This document shows, piece after piece, positions 27,238 to 36,727 of a stretch of DNA of 64,000 bases. The stretch comes from Saprospiraceae bacterium (lineage in GTDB: Bacteria > Bacteroidota > Bacteroidia > Chitinophagales > Saprospiraceae): contig JAGFJA010000025.1 in the NCBI GenBank assembly GCA_024103005.1, forward strand, positions 1-64,000. Reading direction: 5' to 3'. A program made the position numbers and the translations under genes. The notes beneath the pieces were generated by a model, which was not told the DNA's origin, made no database searches, and saw only the letters and a list, made by a program, of their open reading frames with translations. Each line of letters opens with the position of its first letter. Position 1 is the stretch's first letter.

Positions 27238-27787
27238 AAGTCAAAGTGTTAGGACTAGTACATAAATAAAATTCCTCCAATATACAAACAAATTGCTCAA
27301 AATAGATATTTTTTAATCAATTTTATTTTTTTGTATAAATCAAGGAATTCCTCATACGAATTATTTATCAACATATCATTGTCTATCATGCGTTTATAAT
27401 TACATAAATCATAATTCGCACAATTGCTCAATAAATAAATATTAATCTTTTATTCATAATCATAAATATTTTTTAAAATATAAATTTAGACTGAAAATAT
27501 ACAGTTCTTTTAGCTTTTTTGATTCCTTTTAGAATTAATTTCCTTTTAATTATAGCTATCATCCCACCATACCGATTCCAACCTCAAAAAAATAAAAAAG
27601 GAGCTCTTCATACGTCTATGGAGAGATAAACATTGGCACAAAACAGGATAATTATATCTCTTGTAGGGATAATAATCTTGATGCAAGAGGAGGATATTTT
27701 ACACTGGGTAAATAATCTTTAACTTATACCATCACAGGTATAAGACAATCAGAATTAACATTCTTTTACATCAGCAAGAGCGTGGAA
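27238..27787. other. AT-rich intergenic region with hairpin and a possible coding remnant
   Basis: This 550-base gap is mostly very AT-rich. CTTATACC (27723-27730) pairs with GGTATAAG (27737-27744), a perfect 8-bp hairpin 44 bases past the murA stop in its direction, so it may end that transcript. A + frame at 27596-27715 without a start codon reads S-S-Y-V-Y-G-E-I-N-I-G-T-K-Q-D-N-Y and ends R-G-G-Y-F-T-L-G-K. It looks protein-like but cannot be assigned. Confidence 0.4.
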
Positions 27788-29107
27788 TCAACTCTGATAC
27801 TGTATCCGTTCTATCCGGGCACCAATAGCGTTCAACCTGGATTCTATCTGCTGATAGCCTCTATCTATCTGCTGAATATTGTCTATTCTACTGACTCCTT
27901 TGGCTGACATAGCTGCTATCAGAAGGGATATACCTGCACGGATATCGGGAGACGTCATATTGATAGCCCGGAATGTACTCTTTCGTTCCAGCCCAATCAC
28001 TGTAGCCCGGTGAGGATCACACAAAATGATTTTGGCACCCATCTCTATCAATTTATCCGTAAAAAATAAACGACTTTCAAACATTTTCTGATGAATCAAT
28101 ACACTGCCTCTCGCCTGTGTAGCCACTACTAAAACGACACTCATCAAATCTGGTGTAAATCCCGGCCAGGGCGCATCATAGATCGTCATCACAGAACCAT
28201 CTATAAAGGTCTGAATCTTATATACATCCTGCTCTGGAACATGGATATCGTCCCCTTTTACCTCCAATTCAAGTCCGAGTCTCTTAAAGGTGGGTAAAAT
28301 CAAACCAAGATCCTTCACTGATGCATTGGTAATGGTCAGTGCCGACTGGGTCATTGCGGCCATACCAATGAAAGATCCAATCTCAATCATATCGGGAAGA
28401 CACCTGTGATTGGTCCCATGCAAACGTTCCACTCCCTCTACGATAAGCATATTTGAGCCGACACCTTGGATCTTAGCGCCCATACCAACCAACATCTTGC
28501 ACAATTGCTGTAGATATGGCTCACATGCAGCATTATAGATAGTCGTCTTACCGGGTGTGAGTACTGATGCCATCAATACATTACCCGTTCCTGTGACAGA
28601 GATTTCATCCATGTAAATGAAGTTGCCTTCCATCCTGCTTCCGTCTATAAAGAAATGGCCTTCTTCTTCATTATAGGTAAAGGTGGCTCCCAGTCGCTCA
28701 AAACCATGAAAATGAGCATCCAGATTACGCCGACCGATCTTGTCTCCTCCCGGCTTGGGCAGATAAGCTCTGCCAAACCTCCCCAACATGGTACCCAATA
28801 ATAAAACAGAGCCTCTGATTCGCTTGGCCTTCTCCAAATATTCCGGAGAACTGAGATAGTCCAGATTGACATCAGAAGCATTGAATCGGAATCGGCCGGC
28901 ACCAAGCTGCTCTATTTTAACTCCCAATCCTTTCAGCAATTCCATTTGCAATCTTATATCAAGAATGTCCGGTATATTGCTGATCTCAACATCTTCAGAT
29001 GACAATAATACAGCACATACCACCTGCAATGCCTCATTCTTGGCACCCTGTGGCTCTATACTGCCGGATAATCTAACTCCACCTTGAACTAAAAAACTAT
29101 CACTCAT
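27788..29107 (-). CDS. murA: UDP-N-acetylglucosamine 1-carboxyvinyltransferase, Asp-type active site
   Basis: The 439-residue protein is a two-domain EPSP-synthase-fold enzyme that transfers enolpyruvyl from PEP to UDP-GlcNAc, the first committed step of peptidoglycan synthesis. Landmarks are Q-G-A-K-N-E-A-L near residue 20 (usual G-A-K-N-A-A-L), R-G-S-V-L-L-L-G, and the mobile active-site loop P-K-P-G-G-D-K-I-G-R-R. In the loop, the residue equivalent to E. coli Cys115 is Asp122. Asp here is established to keep activity but abolish covalent fosfomycin inhibition in mycobacterial and chlamydial MurA. The C-terminal half has T-P-D-L-M-S-V and D-R-G-Y. A TAGATTTG motif upstream gives a likely promoter. 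Confidence 0.95.
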   Translation of the reverse strand: MSDSFLVQGGVRLSGSIEPQGAKNEALQVVCAVLLSSEDVEISNIPDILDIRLQMELLKGLGVKIEQLGAGRFRFNASDVNLDYLSSPEYLEKAKRIRGSVLLLGTMLGRFGRAYLPKPGGDKIGRRNLDAHFHGFERLGATFTYNEEEGHFFIDGSRMEGNFIYMDEISVTGTGNVLMASVLTPGKTTIYNAACEPYLQQLCKMLVGMGAKIQGVGSNMLIVEGVERLHGTNHRCLPDMIEIGSFIGMAAMTQSALTITNASVKDLGLILPTFKRLGLELEVKGDDIHVPEQDVYKIQTFIDGSVMTIYDAPWPGFTPDLMSVVLVVATQARGSVLIHQKMFESRLFFTDKLIEMGAKIILCDPHRATVIGLERKSTFRAINMTSPDIRAGISLLIAAMSAKGVSRIDNIQQIDRGYQQIESRLNAIGARIERIQYQS

Positions 29108-29133
29108 CTGGTAAATTTGTGCAAATAAAACCT

Positions 29134-29141
29134 CAAATCTA
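29134..29141 (-). promoter_or_regulatory. Putative -7 element TAGATTTG for murA
   Basis: A perfect TAnnTTTG match on the minus strand, 26 bases upstream of the murA start at 29107. Confidence 0.5.
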
Positions 29142-29401
29142 AGCTTAATCAGTCAATTTTTCCAATTTATATTTCACCCCTTTCTTAAAATCATTTATTT
29201 TATAAAATCACGTCCGAAATCAAAAATTCGGCATCTTTTACATCGTTCATCCATTGACACTAATTTCTTACTTTTAAAGTTTTTACCTTAGTCTATTTAT
29301 TCACATATCATGTTTCAGATGTGATGATTCACCGATCAAGCAAATGGATTTTTTACTCAATTATTTATTGTCATTTATAAACCAAAATAAAACATATCAA
29401 A

Positions 29402-30004
29402 ATGCAAGACTCAAACTGCCGTTCCGAACAAAATATGCTCCCATACGATGGAGAAGTGTTGTACCAAGGTCTGATCATGGATAAGCAAGAGGCAGATTAT
29501 CTTTTGAGCCAATTGATGTCAACGATTGAATGGCGTAACGATGAGGCCATCCTATTTGGTAAAAAAATAGTCACAAACAGAAAGGTAGCCTGGTATGCCG
29601 ACCTGCCACTTCATTATACATATTCCAAAATAACCAAAGTGGCACTTCCTTGGACGGAGCTTTTATTGACCATCAAAAAACTGGTAGAAGACAAAAGCAA
29701 CGAGACTTACAATTCATGTCTCCTCAACCTGTACCACAACGAAAGGGAGGGAATGGCCTGGCATAGCGATGGTGAACCGGACCTCAAAAAACATGGAACA
29801 ATAGCTTCACTTACATTTGGCGCTGAACGCAAATTTCTTTTTAAGCACAAATACACGAAAATCAATGTAGGACTTAACCTGGAACACGGAAGCCTTCTGC
29901 TCATGAAGGGAAGTACCCAGGAACATTGGTTGCATCGACTACCCACCTCCCGTCGTCCGTTTGGCCCCAGAATCAACCTAACTTTCCGTACAGTAGTAAA
30001 ATAA
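29402..30004 (+). CDS. AlkB-type 2-oxoglutarate/Fe(II) dioxygenase
   Basis: This 200-residue protein belongs to the AlkB branch that resembles ALKBH2/3. The iron triad is H121 and D123 in A-W-H-S-D-G-E and H178 in W-L-H-R-L-P. Arginines for 2-oxoglutarate are in P-R-I-N-L-T-F-R (R190, R196). N-S-C-L-L-N-L-Y before the triad is the family N-x-x-L-x-N-x-Y pattern. These enzymes oxidatively remove 1-methyladenine and 3-methylcytosine from DNA or RNA. The annotated start is at 29402; an internal Met at residue 12 is possible. No ada or other adaptive-response genes are adjacent, so repair of single alkylated bases is the likely stand-alone role. Confidence 0.92.
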   Translation: MQDSNCRSEQNMLPYDGEVLYQGLIMDKQEADYLLSQLMSTIEWRNDEAILFGKKIVTNRKVAWYADLPLHYTYSKITKVALPWTELLLTIKKLVEDKSNETYNSCLLNLYHNEREGMAWHSDGEPDLKKHGTIASLTFGAERKFLFKHKYTKINVGLNLEHGSLLLMKGSTQEHWLHRLPTSRRPFGPRINLTFRTVVK

Positions 30005-30379
30005 AGTGTTGACTCCATGTTGATCCTATTTTTAGCTCAGTATTGGAGGAGTATTCATCACATCAATAAAAATCAAGTTTTTGGAAGAAAAAGTGTTAAA
30101 TTTTTTACTTTTTTAATTCCCCAACAAGACTCTTAGGCCACTTTATTCGTTACATCCATAATACCACTATAATATATGGTATATCTAAGTTGCACTAAAG
30201 CTCAAGATCATACGTTTGATAAACAAAATTCCAGGATAGAATCATTTCATCTGAAGGATTATCATTTTATTGATATGCTAGTAGCCAAAAAAAATCTAAA
30301 TTTGCCCCTCAAAAAATTGATTTTCAAAATATTGAAGATCACGAAATCTGGGATTTTACAAAATCATCATTATAACTTA
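30005..30379. other. Leader and intergenic region upstream of bamA
   Basis: The 375-base gap contains a TAAATTTG octamer at 30297-30304, a candidate -7 element about 75 bases before the chosen bamA start. The in-frame extension of bamA upstream of 30380 has a non-signal-like sequence and is treated as untranslated. Confidence 0.45.
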
Positions 30380-32896
30380 ATGAATATAATGCGCTTAAAT
30401 ATCAATTTATTTACAATATCATTATTTCTGGCATCGACCTTATCTTTTCAAATTGTCACATTCGGACAGACTGAAAATAAAAACATGTTTGAAATAGGTT
30501 CAGTCACCGTAGAGGGAGCCAAGTTTAGTGACGAAAACGCAATCAAAACTATCTCTGGTTTGAAAGTTGGCGACGTCATTCAGGTTCCCGGTCCGAAAAT
30601 CACAAGAGCCGTAAAGTCCCTGATCAATCTCAGATTGTTTGAAAATGTCGAAGTTATCCAGGAAAAAAAGATTGGTGATGTTATATTTTTAAAAATAAAA
30701 GTGATTGAACGTCCGCGTCTGCTTGGCTGGTCCTTTTCCGGTATAAAAAAATCATATCACGAAGACCTCAATAAGAAAATCCAACCCTTCATGCTCAAAG
30801 GTGGCATCATCACAGAAAACAATAAAATCAACGCCGTTAATGCCATCAAAAACTTCTTCATAGATAAAGGTTATTTAGATGTATCTGCTACCATCCGTGA
30901 AACGGGCTTTGACAGTACACTCAATCAGGTAAGGCTGGTATTTAATGTGGATCGTGGCAAAAGAATAAAAATCCAGAACGTAACATTCTCAGGTAATGAT
31001 CACGTAAAAGCGTCCAAACTGAGAAAAAAACTGGACGACACAAAGGTAAAACGTCGGCTTTTCGCGTCTTCCAAGTTTATCCGACCAAAATATGCTGAAG
31101 ACAAGCAAGACCTTATAAAATACTATAATACCCTTGGCTATCGGGACGCAAAGATCGTATCAGATTCTATCTGGCGGGAAAAAGATGGTGACCTGAGGAT
31201 ACATATTAATCTGGCTGAAGGAGATAAATACTACTATCGGGATATTTCATTCAAAGGCAATACCCTCTATACAGAAGAACAATTAAAAAATCGCCTTGGT
31301 ATCAATTCAGGCGATACTTATAATCAGGAAAAGATGGAAAATCGTCTGAGGTTCAGTATGGATGGAACCGATGTCAGCTCCCTTTATCTCGACGATGGCT
31401 ATCTTGCATTCAATGCCGATCCGATTGAAACTGCGGTATATAATGATTCAATCGACCTTGAAATCCGCGTCTTTGAAGGGCCTCAATTTACCATTGACAA
31501 GGTAGTCATCAAAGGTAATGACCGCACCAACGAAAATGTTATCCGACGGGAGCTCAGGACACGACCGGGTGCCAAATTTAGCCGAAGTGACCTGATTAGA
31601 TCACAAAGAGAAATCATCAATCTCGGATACTTCAATCAGGAAAATATCGGCATCAACACGCCTGTCAATCAAAAAGCAGGAACCGTAGATATCGAATATA
31701 CAGTGGAGGAAAAACCCAATGACCAGCTGGAACTCTCAGCAGGTTATGGTGGCTTCCAGGGGCTCATAGGTACCTTGGGTGTAAGCTTCAACAACTTTTC
31801 GGTCAAGAATATCACAAAAAAGGAATCCTGGCATCCATTGCCGCAAGGAGATGGTCAAAAATTATCCCTCAGGGCACAGACCAATGGTCGATTCTTTCAA
31901 TCATATAACGCTTCGTTCACAGAACCCTGGCTGGGTGGTAAAAAACCTACATCCTTTACTGTAGGCGGATTCTATACCAGGTATTCCAATATCGACGCAC
32001 AGTACAACAGCGTCGGATATTACAGCATCGTTTCGGGTACAGTAGGTCTGGGTACTCGTCTGAAGTGGCCGGACGACAACTTCCTAATCAATGCCTCACT
32101 CAATTTTCAACAAAATAAACTAAACGAATATCCAGGTTTATTTACGGTAGCAAATGGTACTTTCAACAACCTGAACCTAAAACTGATACTTGCCAGAACA
32201 ACCGTAGCCGATCCGATCTTCCCTCGTGATGGATCCAAAATATCTCTAACGGGACAATTTACACCGCCATATTCAATCCTCAACGGTAGAACCGCTGCCC
32301 AATATGCTGACCTTCCGCTTGAAAAAAGATTCCACTGGCTTGAATATCACAAGTGGCGGCTGGACATGGAATTTTACAAATCCCTCATCGGAAAACTGGT
32401 GTTGAAAGTTTCCAATAAAACAGGGATGATCAGTTATTATAATGAATATGTGGGTCTCTCTCCATTTGAACGATTCGAACTGGGAGGAGATGGACTGTCC
32501 AATCAATATGTCGGTATTGTCGGTAAAGACATCATTTCACTGAGGGGTTATACGGTAGAGCAAGTCCGCTCAGATAACAAGGTGACAAGCGATGGAGCTG
32601 CCGTATTCACTAAAATCTCAATGGAATTGCGGTATCCAATCTCATTAAACCCTTCATCTTCCGTCTATGTATTAGGCTTTGTAGATGGTGGAAATGCCTG
32701 GAACCGAATCAGAGACTATCGTCCATTTGACTTGAAAAGGTCAGCAGGTCTGGGTTTGCGTGTCTTCTTGCCTATGTTTGGAATACTTGGTTTTGATTAT
32801 GGATTCGGTTTTGATAAGAGCGATCTGATCCAAAGCAATGCCAAGTGGACGCAATTCGGCAAATTCAGTTTTGTCTTAGGATTCGAACCAGATTAA
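30380..32896 (+). CDS. bamA: Outer-membrane assembly factor BamA
   Basis: An 838-residue protein has a signal peptide (M-N-I-M-R-L-N-I-N-L-F, ending V-T-F-G-Q). Five POTRA repeats follow, beginning I-G-S-V-T-V-E-G-A-K-F and including V-T-F-S-G-N-D, I-S-F-K-G-N-T-L-Y and V-V-I-K-G-N-D-R-T-N-E-N-V-I. A 16-strand Omp85 barrel starts near the E-L-S-A-G-Y-G-G segment and carries the conserved lid-loop R-G-Y motif (L-R-G-Y-T-V). It inserts outer-membrane barrels. The frame is open to 30176, but the extra 68 residues precede a proper signal peptide and lie around a -7 motif, so the ATG at 30380 is chosen. A terminator follows. The tandem parvulins at 21.9-25.2 kb probably feed it substrates. Confidence 0.93.
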   Translation: MNIMRLNINLFTISLFLASTLSFQIVTFGQTENKNMFEIGSVTVEGAKFSDENAIKTISGLKVGDVIQVPGPKITRAVKSLINLRLFENVEVIQEKKIGDVIFLKIKVIERPRLLGWSFSGIKKSYHEDLNKKIQPFMLKGGIITENNKINAVNAIKNFFIDKGYLDVSATIRETGFDSTLNQVRLVFNVDRGKRIKIQNVTFSGNDHVKASKLRKKLDDTKVKRRLFASSKFIRPKYAEDKQDLIKYYNTLGYRDAKIVSDSIWREKDGDLRIHINLAEGDKYYYRDISFKGNTLYTEEQLKNRLGINSGDTYNQEKMENRLRFSMDGTDVSSLYLDDGYLAFNADPIETAVYNDSIDLEIRVFEGPQFTIDKVVIKGNDRTNENVIRRELRTRPGAKFSRSDLIRSQREIINLGYFNQENIGINTPVNQKAGTVDIEYTVEEKPNDQLELSAGYGGFQGLIGTLGVSFNNFSVKNITKKESWHPLPQGDGQKLSLRAQTNGRFFQSYNASFTEPWLGGKKPTSFTVGGFYTRYSNIDAQYNSVGYYSIVSGTVGLGTRLKWPDDNFLINASLNFQQNKLNEYPGLFTVANGTFNNLNLKLILARTTVADPIFPRDGSKISLTGQFTPPYSILNGRTAAQYADLPLEKRFHWLEYHKWRLDMEFYKSLIGKLVLKVSNKTGMISYYNEYVGLSPFERFELGGDGLSNQYVGIVGKDIISLRGYTVEQVRSDNKVTSDGAAVFTKISMELRYPISLNPSSSVYVLGFVDGGNAWNRIRDYRPFDLKRSAGLGLRVFLPMFGILGFDYGFGFDKSDLIQSNAKWTQFGKFSFVLGFEPD

Positions 32897-32930
32897 TCGA
32901 CATTTATTTTTGAGCAAAACCGCCTAATGG

Positions 32931-32983
32931 AAAAATGGTTTATCCGTCATTTATAATGATGTTGTAGGGTAAACCATTTTTTT
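32931..32983 (+). terminator. Intrinsic terminator after bamA
   Basis: AAAAATGGTTTA (32931-32942) pairs with TAAACCATTTTT (32970-32981), followed by more T. It lies 35 bases after the bamA stop. Confidence 0.85.
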
Positions 32984-33055
32984 ATTCTTTTTCTTGATTA
33001 TTAAAAATTGGAATAAAAATTTAAAAAAATAATCAATTATATATTAAACATTTAT

Positions 33056-33063
33056 TACATTTG
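33056..33063 (+). promoter_or_regulatory. Putative -7 element TACATTTG for the response-regulator gene
   Basis: A perfect TAnnTTTG match, 28 bases before the ATG at 33092. Confidence 0.5.
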
Positions 33064-33091
33064 TTTTTTAATACTACTAAATGTCTTAAGC

Positions 33092-33724
33092 ATGTTGAAG
33101 ATTTTGATAGCAGATGATCACTTTGCAGTCCGGGTAGGTCTGGAAATGCTGGTACAAGAAGTTATCGAAGAAGACAAGACCATTGAATTTGCCACAGATG
33201 GAACAGACTTGTTAAGTAAGTTAAGCAGTAAATATTATGACGTTTTACTCACCGATCTCAATATGCCCGGCACAGAAGGCCTGCCCATGCTTGAAAAAAT
33301 CAGAGAAATAAGTCCCTATGTGCGAATCCTCGTCATCAGTGTAAACTCTGAAGATTTTTATGCCGTGAAAGTTCACGAATTGGGAGGTTATGGCTTTGTC
33401 CACAAGGCTGCCAGTGATGAAGAATTCAAAGAAGCAATATTTTCTGTATGCAATGGAGATAAATACCTTTCAGTGCACCAACATAAATTGATTTATGAAC
33501 AAAATGCTCATCCTTTTGTCAATTTATCACCCAGAGAACTTGAAGTCCTGAATCTTTTATTCAAAGGATATGGCGTATTGGAAATATCCAATGAACTGAA
33601 TATTGGTCAGACTACAGCCAGCACCTTCAAATCTAGAATTCTAAAAAAGACATCATCCGCATCAGTCGTCGAACTTATTAAACTTGCAGAAAAATACGGT
33701 TATATTCCGGATTCAGCGTCCTGA
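33092..33724 (+). CDS. NarL/LuxR-type response regulator (orphan)
   Basis: The 210-residue protein has an N-terminal receiver domain with the acidic pair D8-D9, the phospho-acceptor in L-L-T-D-L-N-M-P (D55) and the lysine in V-H-K-A-A (K105). A C-terminal LuxR-type helix-turn-helix follows (about 143-206) with N-L-S-P-R-E-L-E-V-L-N-L-L. The usual I-A-x-x-L-x-I-S-x-x-T-V-K-x-H recognition region is altered to E-I-S-N-E-L-N-I-G-Q-T-T-A-S-T-F-K-S-R. No histidine kinase is next to it, so the partner is encoded elsewhere. It is flanked by the bamA terminator and the Omp28 cargo, and its regulon is unknown. Confidence 0.9.
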   Translation: MLKILIADDHFAVRVGLEMLVQEVIEEDKTIEFATDGTDLLSKLSSKYYDVLLTDLNMPGTEGLPMLEKIREISPYVRILVISVNSEDFYAVKVHELGGYGFVHKAASDEEFKEAIFSVCNGDKYLSVHQHKLIYEQNAHPFVNLSPRELEVLNLLFKGYGVLEISNELNIGQTTASTFKSRILKKTSSASVVELIKLAEKYGYIPDSAS

Positions 33725-33959
33725 GGTCAATTGCCTGTATAAAGATTGAGCAAGTTGATTTAAACTTTTTTTCTTAAACTCCCTAAACCAGGACGACAAT
33801 CAAATCTTCTGAATTGATATTCATTATGTTATAAATATTATTTGTTGTAAATATAAATTACATTCAGAATAAAATATTATAATAAAATTTTTAAACAAAC
33901 AAAAATTGTTAAAATCAAAAAAATAAAAGAATTAACTTCTGATGTTTGTGTATTTATTC

Positions 33960-33967
33960 TACCTTTG
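33960..33967 (+). promoter_or_regulatory. Putative -7 element TACCTTTG for the Omp28-type gene
   Basis: A perfect TAnnTTTG match lies 41 bases before the ATG at 34009. It lies inside the longer frame that opens at 33946, which supports the downstream start. Confidence 0.5.
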
Positions 33968-34008
33968 CTTCTCAACTTTTAATTAAGATTTATATTAAAT
34001 ACAAACTC

Positions 34009-36033
34009 ATGGTAAACAGATTTTTACAATTATTTATTTTTCTGGTAGCGTGTGCTTCCTTACAAGCACAGGTAACTTACTCAGACGACTTTGAAGCCTA
34101 CACAGTTGGCTCGACGGTCGTTACAAACAATCCGACAAATTGGCGTACCTGGGGATCCACCACCGGAGGGGCTGCAGATGATGCTCACATTACAGATGAG
34201 GCGGCTGCCAGCGGAAAAAACAGTATTAAAATCCAGGCGACCTCAAATGATGGCGGTCCTGAGGATTTGATTCTTAAATTAAACAATACGAACGTTAACA
34301 AAGGTACTGTTGATGTTAGTTTTAATTTATTGGTTGCAAAGGGCAAAACCGGCTATTTCAATTTCCAGTCCACAACGACTCCCGGTACCGGATGGGCCAT
34401 GGAATTTTTCATGAACACTGATGGAAGTATTGATGTGGCAACTAATTCAATATATTCCTTAAACAGACTTGCATTTACTCCTGATAAATGGTTTAATTTC
34501 AGGGCAGTAATAGATGCCTCCAACAACTTGTGGCAGATATATATAGATGGTGAATGTAAAGCAACCTACAGAAGTGCATTGACCTCAGTTGCATCTATTG
34601 ACTTTTTTGCAATTGCCGGAAGCAAATATTATATTGACGATGTGATTTTAATTACTGATCCAACAGCTATAACTACCTTTACAGGCCCTGAGGCAGGTAT
34701 TCTGAATCTGAATATCAAGGAAGGTATTCAAATTGCAGGTACAAGTGTAAAAACAAGTGTAATGTTGTACAACGTGGGCAGTGACACTATTACAAATATT
34801 GAATATTCTTTGCAAGGAAGCAATGGAACAACTACCGAAGAAATTTCAGGTTTGAGCATAGCTCCTAAAAAATCTCAGGTAATTGACATACCCACTGAAG
34901 TTGAACTGGGAGACGGGGACAACCCACTTCTTATGACCCTTACAAAAGTAAATGGAGTAGAAGATCAACTGACTTGCAACAATTCTCTTGCGGCTTCAGT
35001 ATATGCGGTTAAACCTGCAGACAACAGGAAAGTGTTGCTCGAAGAAGGAACAGGTACCTGGTGTGGCTGGTGTCCACGTGGTGCCGTATTCCTGAAAGTT
35101 ATTTCACCTGCCTATGATGATTACCTTATTCCGATTGCCGTGCATAATGCAGATCCTATGACTGTAAAAACATACGATAATGAAATTACCTCATTCAATG
35201 GCTTTACCGGCTTCCCCGGAATGGTTGTAGATAGAAGAGAAGTCGTAGATCCTTCTGCTGCCCTGGCTCCCGGCTTAAATTATCTTAGAGAAATTCCGGA
35301 TGCAACACTTGAAATAGGTGCTAAAGCTCCTGATGCAGAAGGAAATATGGAGGTTTCTGTATCTGTAAACTATCTGCAAGCCGTGCCTAAAGGTTACAGC
35401 ATGATTCTGACCATCGTAGAAGATGAAGTGACCGGAACAACCGCTCAGTACAATCAGGCTAATTATTACTCAGGTGGTAATAGCGGCGCGATGGGCGGTT
35501 ATGAAAATCTTCCGAACCCGGTTCCCGCATCTCAGATGGTTTATGAACACGTTGCAAGAACTCATGATCACGCAGTAAAAAATATGGCTGAAGCACAGGC
35601 AGGCGACAAAGTAGTTAAAAACTATACCGTCAAACTGGATCCTACCTGGAAACAAGACGACATCAAAATTGTAGCAGTTCTTTTAAATGCCAACGCTCAG
35701 GTATCCAATGCCAATGACGAATCTATAGAAGATGCTGTTGAAAATGGTTTTGTCACTTCCTCTACAGAAAGAATCTTAGTAAATACTAATATCAGGGTAT
35801 ATCCAAATCCGGCATCTGATGTAGCTACTATTTCAATGAATATACAGACTCCTTCTAATGTTACTACAACTATTATAGACGCTCTCGGAAGAGTGGTTTT
35901 GGCCAAAGACTTTGGTACAATGCAGGGAAAGGCTCAGATGAGCATGAATATCAAAGGTATTACTCCGGGTGCATACACAGTAATGGTCCGTACCAATGAA
36001 GGTATAGCCACTAAAAAACTGATCATCAAGTAA
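34009..36033 (+). CDS. Omp28-related T9SS-exported thioredoxin-like protein
   Basis: A 674-residue protein begins with a signal peptide (M-V-N-R-F, ending S-L-Q-A-Q), then a concanavalin-like beta region (about 25-220), an Ig-like region, and an Omp28 domain. The Omp28 domain opens with E-E-G-T-G-T-W-C-G-W-C-P-R-G. The C-x-x-C pair is C352/C355, as in thioredoxin folds, and G-F-P-G-M-V-V-D follows. It ends with a T9SS tail (V-Y-P-N-P-A-S-D ... T-P-G-A-Y-T-V-M-V). Omp28 members are exported or surface proteins; the redox-active pair suggests thiol chemistry, but no function is established. The start is set at 34009 by the signal peptide and upstream promoter. A strong terminator follows. Confidence 0.88.
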   Translation: MVNRFLQLFIFLVACASLQAQVTYSDDFEAYTVGSTVVTNNPTNWRTWGSTTGGAADDAHITDEAAASGKNSIKIQATSNDGGPEDLILKLNNTNVNKGTVDVSFNLLVAKGKTGYFNFQSTTTPGTGWAMEFFMNTDGSIDVATNSIYSLNRLAFTPDKWFNFRAVIDASNNLWQIYIDGECKATYRSALTSVASIDFFAIAGSKYYIDDVILITDPTAITTFTGPEAGILNLNIKEGIQIAGTSVKTSVMLYNVGSDTITNIEYSLQGSNGTTTEEISGLSIAPKKSQVIDIPTEVELGDGDNPLLMTLTKVNGVEDQLTCNNSLAASVYAVKPADNRKVLLEEGTGTWCGWCPRGAVFLKVISPAYDDYLIPIAVHNADPMTVKTYDNEITSFNGFTGFPGMVVDRREVVDPSAALAPGLNYLREIPDATLEIGAKAPDAEGNMEVSVSVNYLQAVPKGYSMILTIVEDEVTGTTAQYNQANYYSGGNSGAMGGYENLPNPVPASQMVYEHVARTHDHAVKNMAEAQAGDKVVKNYTVKLDPTWKQDDIKIVAVLLNANAQVSNANDESIEDAVENGFVTSSTERILVNTNIRVYPNPASDVATISMNIQTPSNVTTTIIDALGRVVLAKDFGTMQGKAQMSMNIKGITPGAYTVMVRTNEGIATKKLIIK

Positions 36034-36057
36034 TCTCCGATATTATCCAAAACAAAT

Positions 36058-36090
36058 AAAGAGGCTGGCCGATTTGGTCAGCCTCTTTTT
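36058..36090 (+). terminator. Intrinsic terminator after the Omp28-type gene
   Basis: AAAGAGGCTG pairs with CAGCCTCTTT (right arm 36079-36088), followed by TTG. It starts 25 bases after the stop at 36033. Confidence 0.88.
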
Positions 36091-36727
36091 GTAAGACCCA
36101 ACCAACCACATATTTTTCCCTCTCTCTTACCGCACCCTTGCAGAAAAAATTCTACCTATAACACTTTATAATCCATGGGTGGTGTGGGATAGCCGATATG
36201 AACCGAAGACAGAAGCATTTGCCGGGAAGGCACGGATGAAGAATTACCACTTTGCCACTTTCTCTGTAGGCAAAGGAGCTGCAAGCATCCTCCTTACAAG
36301 AATTGGTGTCGGAATTTAAACCTGTGAATCTCTCTATTGTAAAATCATTTACTGCTGAAATTTCCATTTCGTTGCTGACCGGAAGAAGCAAGAGGATATC
36401 CGCTAAAGTGTCACTCATCGCATGGGAGGTTTTGAGTTAGAGTGATCGGTATGGTGACATGGTGACTACTTTTTGTCCGGAAGTAAGAAAATGGTTTCGA
36501 TGCACCGGTGTTGCCATTCCGGCTATTTTTCCATATTCTGACCTCCATCTTCATCCTGAATGGTTCATTATAAATGTTTTAATAAAAGCCCTTCTCGTTC
36601 ACTTAAAAAGATTTATCAATATAAAAATATTATTATATATTTGCATATCCGACCTTATTACACTCCTTTATTACGGGTGTGGAGTAGCATTCACCTGCAC
36701 AACTTTATTTTATTCAACAATAGAAAT
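36091..36727. other. Intergenic region with a doubtful minus-strand ORF
   Basis: A minus-strand frame at 36152-36418 encodes 88 residues with no recognised motif; I do not call it a gene. The + strand carries the likely promoter of the next gene at 36636-36643. Nothing else is recognisable. Confidence 0.4.
36636..36643 (+). promoter_or_regulatory. Putative -7 element TATATTTG for the delta-60 gene
   Basis: A perfect TAnnTTTG match about 85 bases before the ATG at 36728. Confidence 0.45.

Noticed and set aside
36152-36418. 88-residue - strand ORF
   Set aside because: No recognisable motif or neighbouring context; kept only as a note on the intergenic region.
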